From positions 2,255,139 through 2,319,138 of the forward strand of contig NC_014541.1 of NCBI RefSeq assembly GCF_000148645.1: a stretch of DNA of 64,000 bases, read 5' to 3'. This document shows positions 8,077-17,461 of this stretch, piece after piece. The translations under genes and the position numbers were made by a program. Origin of the DNA: Ferrimonas balearica DSM 9799 (lineage in GTDB: Bacteria > Pseudomonadota > Gammaproteobacteria > Enterobacterales > Shewanellaceae). The stretch's first letter is position 1, and every line of letters begins with the position of its first letter. The notes under the pieces are model-generated. The model did not search any database. It had not been told where the DNA came from and saw nothing but the letters and a program-made list of their open reading frames with translations.

Positions 8077-11000
8077 ATGTCCCGAACCATCCTGTATCTG
8101 CTGCTTTTGCTGGTCAGCCCAACCCTGCTCGCCCACTCAGTACAATGGTCGGCCTCGCCGGATCGCAGCCAACCACAGTCATTGGAGAACGCCAGCCTCA
8201 ACGGCACGGTGTACGTCTTTATCGCGCCCAGCTCCGAGCTGAGCCAGGTGCAGTTTTATATTGATGGCAACAAGGCCAAAACCGAGAATGTGTCGCCCTG
8301 GGATCTGGGCGGTACCGCAGGCGACAACTCCGCCCTGCCCTATGACATGTCGGCATTGGGGGACGGCCTGCATCGGATGGACGTGGTACTGGTGAACAAA
8401 GACGGCAGTGTTGTGGAGCAAAGCCTGAATTTTCAGGTGGGTGACCCCACCCCGACACTGACCAGTTCCCCGCTATCACTGGCGCTGAGCAGCATTGAGG
8501 GCGAAACCGTCTCCGGCACATTGACCCTCAGTACCCTCGGCGGCGAGTCCACCTCCGTGGTTTTAGCTGAAAACCACGATTGGCTGTCGCTTTCAGTGGC
8601 CAGCGGCATCACCCCATTCAGTGTTGCAGTCAGTGCCGATCCCACCGGCCTGGCGGATGGCCAGTACCCGGCAAAGATCACCGCCAGTGCCGATGGTTAC
8701 GCCCCGATCACCCTCAATGTCAGCCTACAGGTGGGTGAACCGGCGGGGGAAGATGCCCCACAACTTCATCTCACCTGGAACCACGATCAGAGCGCGGTTA
8801 CCGCAGTGTGGTTTACCCCCGCAGATGGCACCCAATCGGAGCTGCAATACCGGCTTACCGGTGCCACTGAGTGGGCCTCCGTGGTCGGCTCGGTTCGCCA
8901 CAGCAACGAGGATGGCTGGTATCACCAGGCCACCATCGCCCCAGTGACCCGTGGCGGTCAGTACGACTACCGGGTGCGGCTGAGCAGCGACGCCTTCAGC
9001 CGGGTTTATCAAACCCGTGCCCAGCCAGCACCGGGGCAAAGCTGGGACCTGACCTTTGTCGCCGATACCGGCCTGTTGGGCCGTCTCGATGGCCTGACTA
9101 ACGGTACCCAGGCGGTGATCGACGCCATGGCCGCCATCGCACCGGACCTGATCCTGCTGGGCGGCGACTACGCCTACTACGACAAGGACAAGCGCTACGG
9201 CACACTGGAGCGAAGCATCGATGCCTGGTTTAACCAGATGGCCCCCCTGGCGCCCTTCGCGCCAATGATGCCGGTCTACGGTAACCACGAGATCCTCAAT
9301 AACGAGGGGTTCGAGTTCTGGCATGCGCGCTTCCCCACCCCAGCCCACTGGCGTTATGACGGCGGGCGCATGTACGCCTTTGACGTGGGCGATGTCCACT
9401 TTATCGCCGTCTATGCCCTGCGTGAGTCGAATGATGGGATCCCGCTCGACGCGGTCGCATGGCTGGAGAGCCACCTGGCCGAAGTGAAGAATGCCGGATA
9501 CCGTTGGATCATCCCCTATCTCCATGCCGCGCCCTTCTCCGATGGGGCCAACCACGTCTCGGCGGAAACCATTCGCGGCCATATCGCCCCGCTGTTTGAG
9601 GCGGCCGGTGTCAAACTGGCGCTGTCCGCCCATGACCAATCCTATGAGCGCACCTACCCTCTGGACGACGCCGCCGGTGCAATTATCGTGACCGATACCG
9701 ACACCGACTGCGTTGACCGGCAAGGCGGCATCACCTGGATGAAGATCAGTCCCGGCGGCAAGATGAGTGACAAGAACGACGGCTTCTCGCCCTGGATGAC
9801 AGAGCCGCCGCCCTACTGGACCGCCCGACGGGATAACACCGCCCACCATTTCGGCCACCTGAGCTTTGACCCGGGCGGCGATGTCACCATCTCGGTCTAT
9901 CAGGTCACCGATGGCCAACCGGTTCAACTGTTCGACCAGTTCCGGCTGACCGAGAGCTGCGACGGCCCCAGCCTTGTGGCACAGCCAACCACCCTCGACT
10001 TCCGGCTGGCCCAAGGCGAGACCGGCCAACAGTCGCTGCTGCTGACCCATCCACAGTCCGGGCAGGCCATCAGCGTCTCTGAGTCCGCAGACTGGTTAAG
10101 CCTGGCGCCCACCAGTGGCGTCAGCCCGCTAACCATCACGGTCACGGCGGACAGCCAGGGGCAGGTTTCCGGCTCCCGGGAAACCACCATTCAGGTGGAC
10201 GGTGGCGATGGCAGCCTGACCGTGCCGGTACGGCTGACGGTAGAGCAGGATGGCTACCAACTGGTGATGAATGAGGACAGTCTGCGCAGTAACCCCCGGG
10301 CACTGGACGGCGCCACGGTGGCATCACCGCTCTATGTCGAGTTGTTGCCCTGGGACAACGTGCGCCGTGTTCGATTCTTTATTGACGGCGAACGGGTCAA
10401 AACCGAGGGCGTCGCCCCCTATGACATGGCAGGCACCGGTGACAACGATACCGCACTGCCCTTCAGTCTGGAGGGCTATGCTCAGGGGCCGCTGGCGCTG
10501 CGGGCCGACATCGAGATGCTGGATGGCACGTTCCAGTCCACCTACGCCGATATCCAGTACGGCACTCCGGAGCCGACCCTGAGCGTTATGCCCACCTCAC
10601 TCAGCAGCACGCTGGTGTTGCCCCAGACTCAAGCGCAACTGAGTCTGTCATTCAGTGGCTCTGAACCGACTCAGGTGACGCTGACCAGCAGCGCCAACTG
10701 GCTTAGTGTCGGTGCCGGCCCATTCAGCACACCCGCCGTGGTGCCAGTGAACATTGACGCCAGCGGGTTACCCAGTGGTCAATTCCAGAGCCAGATCCTG
10801 GCCAGCAGCCCTCTGGGTGACACCACTGTCCCGGTGACGCTGGTGCTGCAACCTGAACCCGGCGACGACTCCCCCATTCAGTTGTCGTTGCAGCCAGACC
10901 GCAGTGGCGCCACGCCCCTGGCGGGACAAACCGTATCCGGCCAGATCTACGTGTTTGTGGCAGACGACAGCGCCGATAAGGTGCGCTTCTACCTTGATGG

Positions 11001-11181
11001 CAATGCGGTGCAAACCGAGTACAACGCGCCGTGGGATCTGGCGGGCACCAGCAGCGACAGCGGCCGCCCGGCCAACCCCTTCGATACCGCGACACTCAGT
11101 ACCGGCTCCCACCTTCTTGAGGTCGAAGTGGTGGGCAGCACCAGCCAGCGCTACAGCGCCAGCTTTACCGTTACGCGCTGA
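8077..11181 (+). CDS. Secreted modular metallophosphoesterase (purple acid phosphatase-like) with repeated Ig-like and BACON-like modules
   Basis: A 1034-residue exported protein. The signal peptide is residues 1-19 (hydrophobic core LYLLLLLVSPTLL, cleavage after AHS or LLA). Order: Ig-like unit (about 45-122), BACON-like beta module (125-222), fibronectin-like N-domain (226-320), calcineurin-like phosphoesterase (324-626), BACON-like (634-723), Ig-like (750-828), BACON-like (831-927), Ig-like (933-1034). Each Ig-like unit contains V-x-F-Y/F-x-D-G and P-W/Y-D-x-x-G-T. Metal ligands expected of the purple-phosphatase type are D330, D364, Y367, N403 and H483, but the final GHxH-type motif reads A-H519-D-Q521-S-Y-E-R, with Gln for the second His. 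Probably an extracellular phosphoester hydrolase; substrate unknown. Confidence 0.85.
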   Translation: MSRTILYLLLLLVSPTLLAHSVQWSASPDRSQPQSLENASLNGTVYVFIAPSSELSQVQFYIDGNKAKTENVSPWDLGGTAGDNSALPYDMSALGDGLHRMDVVLVNKDGSVVEQSLNFQVGDPTPTLTSSPLSLALSSIEGETVSGTLTLSTLGGESTSVVLAENHDWLSLSVASGITPFSVAVSADPTGLADGQYPAKITASADGYAPITLNVSLQVGEPAGEDAPQLHLTWNHDQSAVTAVWFTPADGTQSELQYRLTGATEWASVVGSVRHSNEDGWYHQATIAPVTRGGQYDYRVRLSSDAFSRVYQTRAQPAPGQSWDLTFVADTGLLGRLDGLTNGTQAVIDAMAAIAPDLILLGGDYAYYDKDKRYGTLERSIDAWFNQMAPLAPFAPMMPVYGNHEILNNEGFEFWHARFPTPAHWRYDGGRMYAFDVGDVHFIAVYALRESNDGIPLDAVAWLESHLAEVKNAGYRWIIPYLHAAPFSDGANHVSAETIRGHIAPLFEAAGVKLALSAHDQSYERTYPLDDAAGAIIVTDTDTDCVDRQGGITWMKISPGGKMSDKNDGFSPWMTEPPPYWTARRDNTAHHFGHLSFDPGGDVTISVYQVTDGQPVQLFDQFRLTESCDGPSLVAQPTTLDFRLAQGETGQQSLLLTHPQSGQAISVSESADWLSLAPTSGVSPLTITVTADSQGQVSGSRETTIQVDGGDGSLTVPVRLTVEQDGYQLVMNEDSLRSNPRALDGATVASPLYVELLPWDNVRRVRFFIDGERVKTEGVAPYDMAGTGDNDTALPFSLEGYAQGPLALRADIEMLDGTFQSTYADIQYGTPEPTLSVMPTSLSSTLVLPQTQAQLSLSFSGSEPTQVTLTSSANWLSVGAGPFSTPAVVPVNIDASGLPSGQFQSQILASSPLGDTTVPVTLVLQPEPGDDSPIQLSLQPDRSGATPLAGQTVSGQIYVFVADDSADKVRFYLDGNAVQTEYNAPWDLAGTSSDSGRPANPFDTATLSTGSHLLEVEVVGSTSQRYSASFTVTR

Positions 11182-11197
11182 CCATGATCGCTACCGA

Positions 11198-11230
11198 CAA
11201 ACGCCCGGCCCTCTGGTCGGGCGTTTTGTT
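11198..11230 (+). terminator. Intrinsic terminator after the phosphoesterase gene
   Basis: CAAACGCCCGGCC (11198-11210), loop CTCT, GGTCGGGCGTTTTG, then T-rich sequence. The stem has one G-T wobble. Confidence 0.85.
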
Positions 11231-11289
11231 GTGCACCAACCGGCCGATCCAGGCGTACAACCACCATCAATGGCCAAAAGGACAACACC

Positions 11290-12597
11290 GTGAAACGCGC
11301 CCTGCTTTGGTTCCGTCACGATCTCAGACTGGACGACAATCCTGCGCTGCTTCGCGCCGCCCAGGCGAAAGAAGCGCTCTTGTGCCTCTACTGCATTGAG
11401 CCCCGCTGGTTTGTTGCTGACAACTGGCAGAGCCGCCGCGTTGGCGACCACCCCTGGCGCTTTATCAGCGAGAGTCTGCTCGACCTGGCCAACCGCCTGG
11501 AGGCTCTGGGACAACAGCTGGTGATACGCATCGGTGACCCCAACACCCTCATACCCGGGCTGATGCGCAACCACTGGATTGATAAGCTGATCTGCACCGC
11601 CCCCTTTGGCGAGGAGGAGCGCCGGCAATATCTGGCCCTCAAGCAGGAGGTGGGTGAACACCGCTGTGAAGTGTGGCAATCCCATACATTGTTCACCCTT
11701 GAGCAACTGCCCTTTGCACTGGATGAACTCCCCCCCACCTTCAGCCAGTTCCGCCGCCGGGTGCAACGGCTCGAATGGCGCCCGCTGTATCCGCCCGTCA
11801 CTGAGCTCCCCAAACCTCTGGCGCTGACCAGTGAAACACCGCCTCCGGTCAGCACCCCACCCAATCCACAATACCAGGGTGGACAGACCGCGGCAGAGGC
11901 GCACCTGGCGCACTATCTGGCTGGCGCCGCGCCCAAACACTACAAGCAAACCCGAAACGCACTGGATGATTGGTCCAGCTCCACCAAGTTGTCGCCCTGG
12001 CTCGCGCAGGGCTGCCTCTCGGCCAGAACCGCAGTGGCACAGCTGGAGGCGTATGAAGCACAGCATGGCGCTAACGAGTCTACCGAATGGATCCAGGTCG
12101 AGCTGCTGTGGCGGGAGTATTTTCAGTGGCTGGCGCTTGCCCACGGCCACCGCCTGTTCGCCTTTACCGGCACCTCCGGCGTTCGCCGCCCCTGCTGCTT
12201 CTACCCGGAGCGTTTTGCCCGCTGGTGTCAGGGGCAAACGCCCTACCCCATCGTCAACGCCGCAATGAACCAACTCAATGCCACCGGCTTCCTGTCGAAT
12301 CGGGCCCGCCAGTTGGTGGCCAGTGCGCTGGTGCATGAACTGGGGCTGGATTGGCGCTACGGAGCCGCCTATTTCCAGCAACAGCTGATCGACCATGATG
12401 TCGCCTGCAACTATGGCAACTGGCAGTACCTGGCTGGGGTGGGCGCTGACCCAAGAGGCTGGCGCCACTTCGATCTGGACAAACAAACGGCACTGTATGA
12501 CCCGGATGGCGCGTTTGTTCGCCAGTGGCAGGGGTTGCCTGTGGCTCAGCTGGACAGTCTGGATGCCGCCGACTGGCCGGTACAGGAGGTGCCATGA
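11290..12597 (+). CDS. DASH-family cryptochrome
   Basis: A 435-residue photolyase/cryptochrome protein. The N-terminal WFRHDLRLDDNPALLRA opens the Rossmann domain that holds the antenna chromophore. The C-terminal FAD domain ends in NYGNWQYLAGVGADPRG, typical of CRY-DASH. The family repairs cyclobutane dimers, preferentially in single-stranded or looped DNA, and may signal blue light. It starts at GTG with AAGGA seven bases upstream. It is the first gene of a four-gene operon in which every junction overlaps by four bases. Confidence 0.9.
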   Translation: MKRALLWFRHDLRLDDNPALLRAAQAKEALLCLYCIEPRWFVADNWQSRRVGDHPWRFISESLLDLANRLEALGQQLVIRIGDPNTLIPGLMRNHWIDKLICTAPFGEEERRQYLALKQEVGEHRCEVWQSHTLFTLEQLPFALDELPPTFSQFRRRVQRLEWRPLYPPVTELPKPLALTSETPPPVSTPPNPQYQGGQTAAEAHLAHYLAGAAPKHYKQTRNALDDWSSSTKLSPWLAQGCLSARTAVAQLEAYEAQHGANESTEWIQVELLWREYFQWLALAHGHRLFAFTGTSGVRRPCCFYPERFARWCQGQTPYPIVNAAMNQLNATGFLSNRARQLVASALVHELGLDWRYGAAYFQQQLIDHDVACNYGNWQYLAGVGADPRGWRHFDLDKQTALYDPDGAFVRQWQGLPVAQLDSLDAADWPVQEVP

Positions 12598-14048
12598 AGC
12601 GACCACCGCTCCAGGTGGTGTGGCTGAAACGGGACCTTCGCTTGCAGGACCACGCCCCATTGGCGTTTGCCTGTCGCAGCGATGCCCCACTTCTGCTGTT
12701 GTATCTGTTTGAGCCCCAACTGGTGAATGATCCCCACTATGCTCCCCGTCACTGGCGTTTTGTCTGGCAGTCTCTGAAGGATCTCAACGCCGGTCTGGCC
12801 CCCCACGGGGGCCGGGTCACCTGCTGGTTTTGCGATCCCATCGATGCATTGAACCGACTGGCCAGCGACTTCACGCTGGTCCAGCTGTTGAGCCACGAAG
12901 AGACCGGACTTAGCGTCACCTTTGAGCGCGACCAGGCCGTCAGTCGGTGGTGTGATGACAACGGCGTTCCCTGGCATCAGTGGCCCAATGGCGCGGTCCA
13001 GCGGGGCTTAAACCACCGACGAGGCTGGGACGGCCATTGGCGTAAAACCATGGCGCAGCCCACGGCAGAGCCTGATTGGGCGCGGGTGCGCTGGTGCCAT
13101 CTGCCGGACCAAACCATCCCTGCGGATTGGCGCTCAGCGGCCGAGGGGTTTCAGCCCGGTGGCGAGTCCGCCGCCCGCGATTGCCTTGATGGCTTTCTGG
13201 CACAGCGTGGCCGGGACTACCACCGCCATATCAGCCAACCCGGCAACAGCCGCACCAGTTGTTCCCGGCTCTCACCCTACCTGGCCTGGGGCAACCTGAG
13301 TGTACGACAGGTGATACAGCGGCTTCGGCAGGACGCGGACACGCCAGATTGGCGTCCGGCACGGCGGGCCTTGACCAGCCGGTTAAAATGGCGGGATCAC
13401 TTTATTCAAAAATTTGAATCGGAATGCGCCATGGAGGGCAGGCCGATCAACCAGGCCTACCGTCACTTTCCTTACCATCAGGACGCCGACAGCGATGCCC
13501 GGCTACTGGCCTGGCAAAACGGGCAAACCGGCTACCCCCTTGTGGATGCCAGCATGCGCGCGCTGCACCAGACCGGCTACCTCAATTTCCGCATGCGGGC
13601 GATGCTGGTGAGCTTTCTCTGCCACCACCTGATGATCGACTGGCGCCGTGGCGTGCACCATCTCGCCCGGCTCTTTCTCGACTTCGAGCCGGGCATTCAC
13701 TACCCCCAGTTCCAGATGCAGGCCGCCGTTACCGGCATCCACACCATTCGTATCTATAACCCGGTGAAACAAAGCCTGGAGCAGGACAGCGACGGGCAGT
13801 TTATCCAGGCATTTTGTCCGGAACTGGCCCGGCTGCCGGTGCCGGTACGGCATACCCCCTGGCAACTGACCCCAATGGAACACCTGCTGTATGAGTTTGA
13901 GCCGGGCCGGGATTACCCCAGTCCTATCATTGACCTGTCGGAAACCGGACCAAGAGCTCGCCAGTTACTGTGGCAATGGCGCGCACGACCGGATGTACAA
14001 CAAGAGGGTCAACGTATCCTCGCCCGACATGTCCGGCCCAAAGCATGA
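12594..14048 (+). CDS. Cryptochrome/photolyase-family FAD-binding protein
   Basis: A 484-residue protein starting [20 protein letters not shown], with an N-terminal photolyase alpha/beta domain and a C-terminal helical FAD-binding domain (for example [48 protein letters not shown]). AGGAGG precedes the ATG, which overlaps the CRY-DASH stop (ATGA). The sequence is far from CRY-DASH and from the FeS-type enzyme downstream, so the operon holds three distinct classes. Whether it repairs DNA or only senses light cannot be decided from sequence. Confidence 0.87.
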   Translation: MKRPPLQVVWLKRDLRLQDHAPLAFACRSDAPLLLLYLFEPQLVNDPHYAPRHWRFVWQSLKDLNAGLAPHGGRVTCWFCDPIDALNRLASDFTLVQLLSHEETGLSVTFERDQAVSRWCDDNGVPWHQWPNGAVQRGLNHRRGWDGHWRKTMAQPTAEPDWARVRWCHLPDQTIPADWRSAAEGFQPGGESAARDCLDGFLAQRGRDYHRHISQPGNSRTSCSRLSPYLAWGNLSVRQVIQRLRQDADTPDWRPARRALTSRLKWRDHFIQKFESECAMEGRPINQAYRHFPYHQDADSDARLLAWQNGQTGYPLVDASMRALHQTGYLNFRMRAMLVSFLCHHLMIDWRRGVHHLARLFLDFEPGIHYPQFQMQAAVTGIHTIRIYNPVKQSLEQDSDGQFIQAFCPELARLPVPVRHTPWQLTPMEHLLYEFEPGRDYPSPIIDLSETGPRARQLLWQWRARPDVQQEGQRILARHVRPKA

Positions 14049-14182
14049 AACCGGAAAAGATCTGTGCGGTATGCCATCGGCCATTCAGCTGGCGCAAAAA
14101 GTGGGCGCGATGCTGGGATGAAGTGCGCTACTGTTCAGAACGCTGCCGGCGACACCGAAACGCAAGGAAGAGTGCAACGTGA
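14045..14182 (+). CDS. DUF2256 small Cys-rich protein
   Basis: A 45-residue basic protein, [20 protein letters not shown] followed by C-W near residue 23 and Y-C-S-E-R-C near residues 29-34. The C-x-x-C and C-x3-C pairs suggest a treble-clef zinc knuckle. This is the DUF2256 family, which is commonly found next to photolyase/cryptochrome genes. The ATG overlaps the upstream stop and its own stop overlaps the next GTG start (GTGA), so it is translated as part of the photolyase operon. A likely role is a nucleic-acid- or photolyase-binding accessory (inference). Confidence 0.88.
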   Translation: MKPEKICAVCHRPFSWRKKWARCWDEVRYCSERCRRHRNARKSAT

Positions 14183-15717
14183 CCCATACCCTGCGCCTGA
14201 TTCTGGGCGACCAACTCAATGCCGACCACAGCTGGTTTCGACAACGGGACGACGGTGTGCTTTACCTCATCGCCGAACTGCACCAGGAAACCGGCTACGT
14301 ACGCCACCATATCCAGAAGGTGTGCGCCTTTTTTGCCGCCATGAAGGCGTTTTCCGAAACGCTGAGTCAGGACGGACACCGAGTTCGCTATCTGACCCTG
14401 GACGACACCGCCGGTGTTGATGACCTGCCTGCTCTGCTGCAACAACAGATAGACCAGACCGGCGCCCTGCAGCTGGAGTACCAGCGGCCCGACGAGTATC
14501 GGTTGCTGGCTCAGCTGGCGGATATGTCGCTCTCCGTCCCCAGCCAGCCCTGTGATACCGAGCATTTTCTCCTGCCATTTGATGAGATCGACCGCCATTT
14601 CCAGCGGGACAAAGCGCACCGGATGGAAACCTTCTATCGAAAGATGCGGCAGCGGTTTGACCTGTTGATGGAGGGCAACAAGCCTCTGGGGGGAAAGTGG
14701 AACTACGACCCCCTGAACCGCCATGCGCTGAAACCCGGGGACTGGGACTCGATTCCCCAACCACTGCTGTTTGCCAACCCGGTGGATGAGATCATTGATC
14801 GGCTTAGCCGCCACCGGGTAGACACCATCGGCACGTTGAGCGGGCCGCTACTGTGGCCAGTAAACCGGGAGCAGGCCCGACAGCTGCTGGCGCACTTTTG
14901 CCACCACTGCCTGCCCGGGTTTGGCCGATTTCAGGATGCCCTGACCGGACAAGCACCCCATCGCTGGAGCCTGTTTCACGCCCGTTTATCGTTTGCCCTT
15001 AACACCAAGCTGCTGCATCCCATGGAGGTGCTGGACGCCGCCATCCGCGCCTTTAAACAAAACGACGGGATCGACTTGGCCCAGATAGAGGGCTTTGTCA
15101 GGCAGATTCTCGGCTGGCGGGAGTACGTGCGCGGCATCTACTGGGCCAATATGCCCGGCTATGAGACGCGAAACCACTTTGCCGCCCACCGTGCGCTGCC
15201 CTCCTGGTTCTGGACCGGCGACACCAAGATGGCCTGCCTGCATCACGCCATCAGCCAATCACTGGAGTACGCCTACGCGCACCACATCCAACGGCTGATG
15301 GTAACCGGTACATTCGCCCTGCTGATTGGGGCCGACCCGGATGAGGTCGACGCCTGGTACCTGGGGATCTACATCGATGCGATTGAGTGGGTGGAGCTGC
15401 CCAATACCCGCGGCATGAGCCAGTACGCCGATGGCGGCCTGCTGGCCTCCAAGCCTTACGCCGCCAGTGGCAACTACATCAACAAGATGAGCGACTACTG
15501 CCAGCAGTGTCACTATGACGTGAAAGCCAAAACCACAGAGAACGCCTGCCCGCTCAACAGCCTGTATTGGCACTTTATGGACCGGCATGATCGGGAGCTG
15601 GCCCGAAATCCCCGCATCGGTATGGTGTATCGCAGTTGGGATAATCAGCCCCAGTCCCAACGCGATGCGGTGCTGGCCCGTGCCAACTGGTGCCTTGAGC
15701 ACATCGATTCGCTGTAG
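14179..15717 (+). CDS. FeS-type bacterial photolyase/cryptochrome ((6-4) photolyase-like, PhrB/CryB class)
   Basis: A 512-residue protein starting [14 protein letters not shown]. Four cysteines, C353, C441, C444 and C457, have spacings of 88, 3 and 13, the same spacing I recall for the [4Fe-4S] ligands of Agrobacterium Phr[12 protein letters not shown] and [17 protein letters not shown] are further class markers. The family binds FAD, an FeS cluster and a lumazine-type antenna and repairs (6-4) photoproducts; some members signal. The start is GTG with AAGGAAGAG upstream, overlapping the DUF2256 stop. It is the last gene of the operon. Confidence 0.9.
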   Translation: MTHTLRLILGDQLNADHSWFRQRDDGVLYLIAELHQETGYVRHHIQKVCAFFAAMKAFSETLSQDGHRVRYLTLDDTAGVDDLPALLQQQIDQTGALQLEYQRPDEYRLLAQLADMSLSVPSQPCDTEHFLLPFDEIDRHFQRDKAHRMETFYRKMRQRFDLLMEGNKPLGGKWNYDPLNRHALKPGDWDSIPQPLLFANPVDEIIDRLSRHRVDTIGTLSGPLLWPVNREQARQLLAHFCHHCLPGFGRFQDALTGQAPHRWSLFHARLSFALNTKLLHPMEVLDAAIRAFKQNDGIDLAQIEGFVRQILGWREYVRGIYWANMPGYETRNHFAAHRALPSWFWTGDTKMACLHHAISQSLEYAYAHHIQRLMVTGTFALLIGADPDEVDAWYLGIYIDAIEWVELPNTRGMSQYADGGLLASKPYAASGNYINKMSDYCQQCHYDVKAKTTENACPLNSLYWHFMDRHDRELARNPRIGMVYRSWDNQPQSQRDAVLARANWCLEHIDSL

Positions 15718-15751
15718 TCAGGCCGGGTGATAACGGCGGCCCCGGGGCCGC

Positions 15752-16363
15752 TTACCGGGTCGGGTCAGCGCCACTGGCAGAAGGGGTAAACCAGCAAAAC
15801 AGGCCGTAACTGTGCTGGGTTTCAAACAGCACATCCACCTCATTATGGTGGAAGTTCAACGCCATCGCGGCCTCAACAGTGGGCGGTTTAAGGTAAGGTG
15901 CGGCTTCGCTAACATCCATTTTTCGCCCATTGATTTTGATGGAAAATTTCGGGCGGCAAACGACACAGGCCTGAGTCGAGAGCCCAGCAGAAGAGATAAT
16001 GAGCAGCAACTCGTCAAGACGCTTCGTCATCTCAGCTACCGTGGGATGGCCAAGCTTTCCCGCACTGAATCCGGTACACCAATAACCAATAATCCGGTCA
16101 CGGCGAGTTTCGCTCATCTGCCACTGTGCCGCCCCCTTCTCCATCAACTGCATCACGCGGTTCATCAGCAGGATTGACGCGTCCAACCCGTTGGTAGCAA
16201 CCGATTTGGGCAGCGACACCAGGCAAGCATGACAACGGTGATGATGACAACTGCGCAGCTCGACCACCGTAAAGTGGTCGGTGGCGACTGAGGTGATAAG
16301 GGGGTTGAGTTGCGATATCGGCGCGCGCAGGCGAAGCCCGATATCAACTGGGTCAATAGACAT
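15752..16363 (-). CDS. Hypothetical Cys/His-rich protein
   Basis: I do not recognise this 203-residue protein. Support for it being real: AAGGA nine bases before the ATG, no better frame on either strand, and a plausible soluble composition. Residues 39-47 read C-H-H-H-R-C-H-A-C and a C-V-V-C pair lies near residue 137, which suggests metal (Zn or Fe) binding. There is no signal peptide, so the C-x4-C-H string is unlikely to hold a c-type heme. It stands alone between the photolyase operon and a RelA/SpoT-like gene. It could be a lineage-specific orphan. Confidence 0.5.
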   Translation of the reverse strand: MSIDPVDIGLRLRAPISQLNPLITSVATDHFTVVELRSCHHHRCHACLVSLPKSVATNGLDASILLMNRVMQLMEKGAAQWQMSETRRDRIIGYWCTGFSAGKLGHPTVAEMTKRLDELLLIISSAGLSTQACVVCRPKFSIKINGRKMDVSEAAPYLKPPTVEAAMALNFHHNEVDVLFETQHSYGLFCWFTPSASGADPTR

Positions 16364-16649
16364 CCGGAGTGTTCCTTTACGGCGACGACGGGAATCGGCT
16401 TCACTGAGTCACAGTCTCCGCGGCGCGAGACGTCACCGCCCCGAGAATGCCGCCATGAGTGGAGACAGCCCAAACCGAGGATTGGCGAGCTCACTGTGCT
16501 GTTAACACCAATGAAAGTGGCAGCAATTGTCCGGAATGGCAGCCCCCCAGTTCAATAACCTGCAGAGACCGGGTTACAAGGGAGACAAAGGCATTTAGAG
16601 TAATGGCTCTTAATTTTGCGCCAGCTCAGGGCACCGGGGATAACACCTG
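16364..16649. other. Intergenic stretch with no gene seen
   Basis: The 286 bases between the orphan and the RelA/SpoT-like gene hold no supported frame, hairpin terminator or repeat. They should contain the promoter of the minus-strand orphan; I could not place it. Confidence 0.5.
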
Positions 16650-17357
16650 CTAATCGGAGTCTGAGTTGGCCGCCAGCTTCTGGTAGGCATTGCGGATCTG
16701 CATCAGCGCTTCATCCTCGGCCGCCAGACGTCGGGCAATGGCCGCCAGTGCCTGTTCATGCTGCCGCTGCTCGATGCCGCGCCCCTTGGCTTTGTAGTGA
16801 AACTCGTGGGTGATGTCGCCCCAGGCATCCTGCAATTTAGAGCGGATCTGGATTTCACACAGCTGTTCCGCCAGCTCAATGCGAGCGGCGGATTCGGTTC
16901 CCTGCACACTGTCGTAACTGACTCTGGCCAACAGGTGGATGGCGCGGTAACCGGTGGGCTTGGGTTGCGCGATGTAGTTTTCCACCTCGGCATCCAGTGA
17001 CAAATGCTTTGAGGAGGCCACCAGGGTCACCATGGCGTGGCAGTCATCAACGAACCAGCACACCACCCGGGCCCCGATCATATCGGTGATCACCTCGGTT
17101 GGGTCATTGAATGGCGGCCAGCCTCGCCGGGCCAGCTTGTTGAGTACACTGGCCAGGCTTTTCACCCGGGTGGTCACCAAAACCGCTTCCCTGGGCAGGT
17201 TGTGACGACGGCAATAGGCCAACGCCAGCTGTTCGAGGCGAAGCTGCAACAGCGCCCGAACCTGTTCCAGTTCATCGCCAACACGGCTGAAGTACGACAC
17301 CAACGCCGCCCTCGCCTGCTCCGCATCGCTGACCCGCTTGTGCTCAGACTGAGTCAT
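16650..17357 (-). CDS. Small RelA/SpoT-domain (p)ppGpp synthetase-like protein
   Basis: A 235-residue protein with the nucleotidyltransferase core of RelA/SpoT: RVKSLASVLNKL near residue 68, ITDMIGARVVCWFVDD near residue 90, GYRAIH near 134, and CEIQIRSKLQDAWGDITHEF near 167. It has no HD hydrolase, TGS or ACT domain, so it resembles small alarmone synthetases that transfer pyrophosphate from ATP to GTP or GDP. ATG 17357 has AAGGA eight bases upstream; a longer frame exists but lacks a ribosome site. It is monocistronic, downstream of the thiamine operon. An alternative product such as pGpp or (p)ppApp cannot be excluded. Confidence 0.82.
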   Translation of the reverse strand: MTQSEHKRVSDAEQARAALVSYFSRVGDELEQVRALLQLRLEQLALAYCRRHNLPREAVLVTTRVKSLASVLNKLARRGWPPFNDPTEVITDMIGARVVCWFVDDCHAMVTLVASSKHLSLDAEVENYIAQPKPTGYRAIHLLARVSYDSVQGTESAARIELAEQLCEIQIRSKLQDAWGDITHEFHYKAKGRGIEQRQHEQALAAIARRLAAEDEALMQIRNAYQKLAANSDSD

Positions 17358-17429
17358 GGCCAAATCCTTCCCGAAATCACTCACCTGAGTGTATGCCGGA
17401 ACCGCCACGAAACCCTGATTTACATCAAC

Positions 17430-17449
17430 GGCCAGGCCTCTGCCTGGCC
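17430..17449 (-). terminator. Hairpin downstream of thiH, possible operon end
   Basis: GGCCAGGC-CTCT-GCCTGGCC is a perfect 8-bp stem 12 bases beyond the thiH stop. No T-run follows on the minus strand, so it may be a processing or Rho-dependent end. Confidence 0.35.
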
Positions 17450-17461
17450 TTATGCCATCTC

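Noticed and set aside
8209-11181. DNA repeats within the phosphoesterase gene
   Set aside because: They are diverged protein-module repeats, not a DNA repeat array, CRISPR or mobile element.
11191-12690. 499-codon minus-strand frame opposite CRY-DASH
   Set aside because: Antisense shadow; the plus-strand protein has unmistakable family motifs.
15736-15751. Perfect 16-bp GC palindrome after the FeS photolyase gene
   Set aside because: It has no loop and no T-run, so I do not call it a terminator, though it may affect the transcript end.
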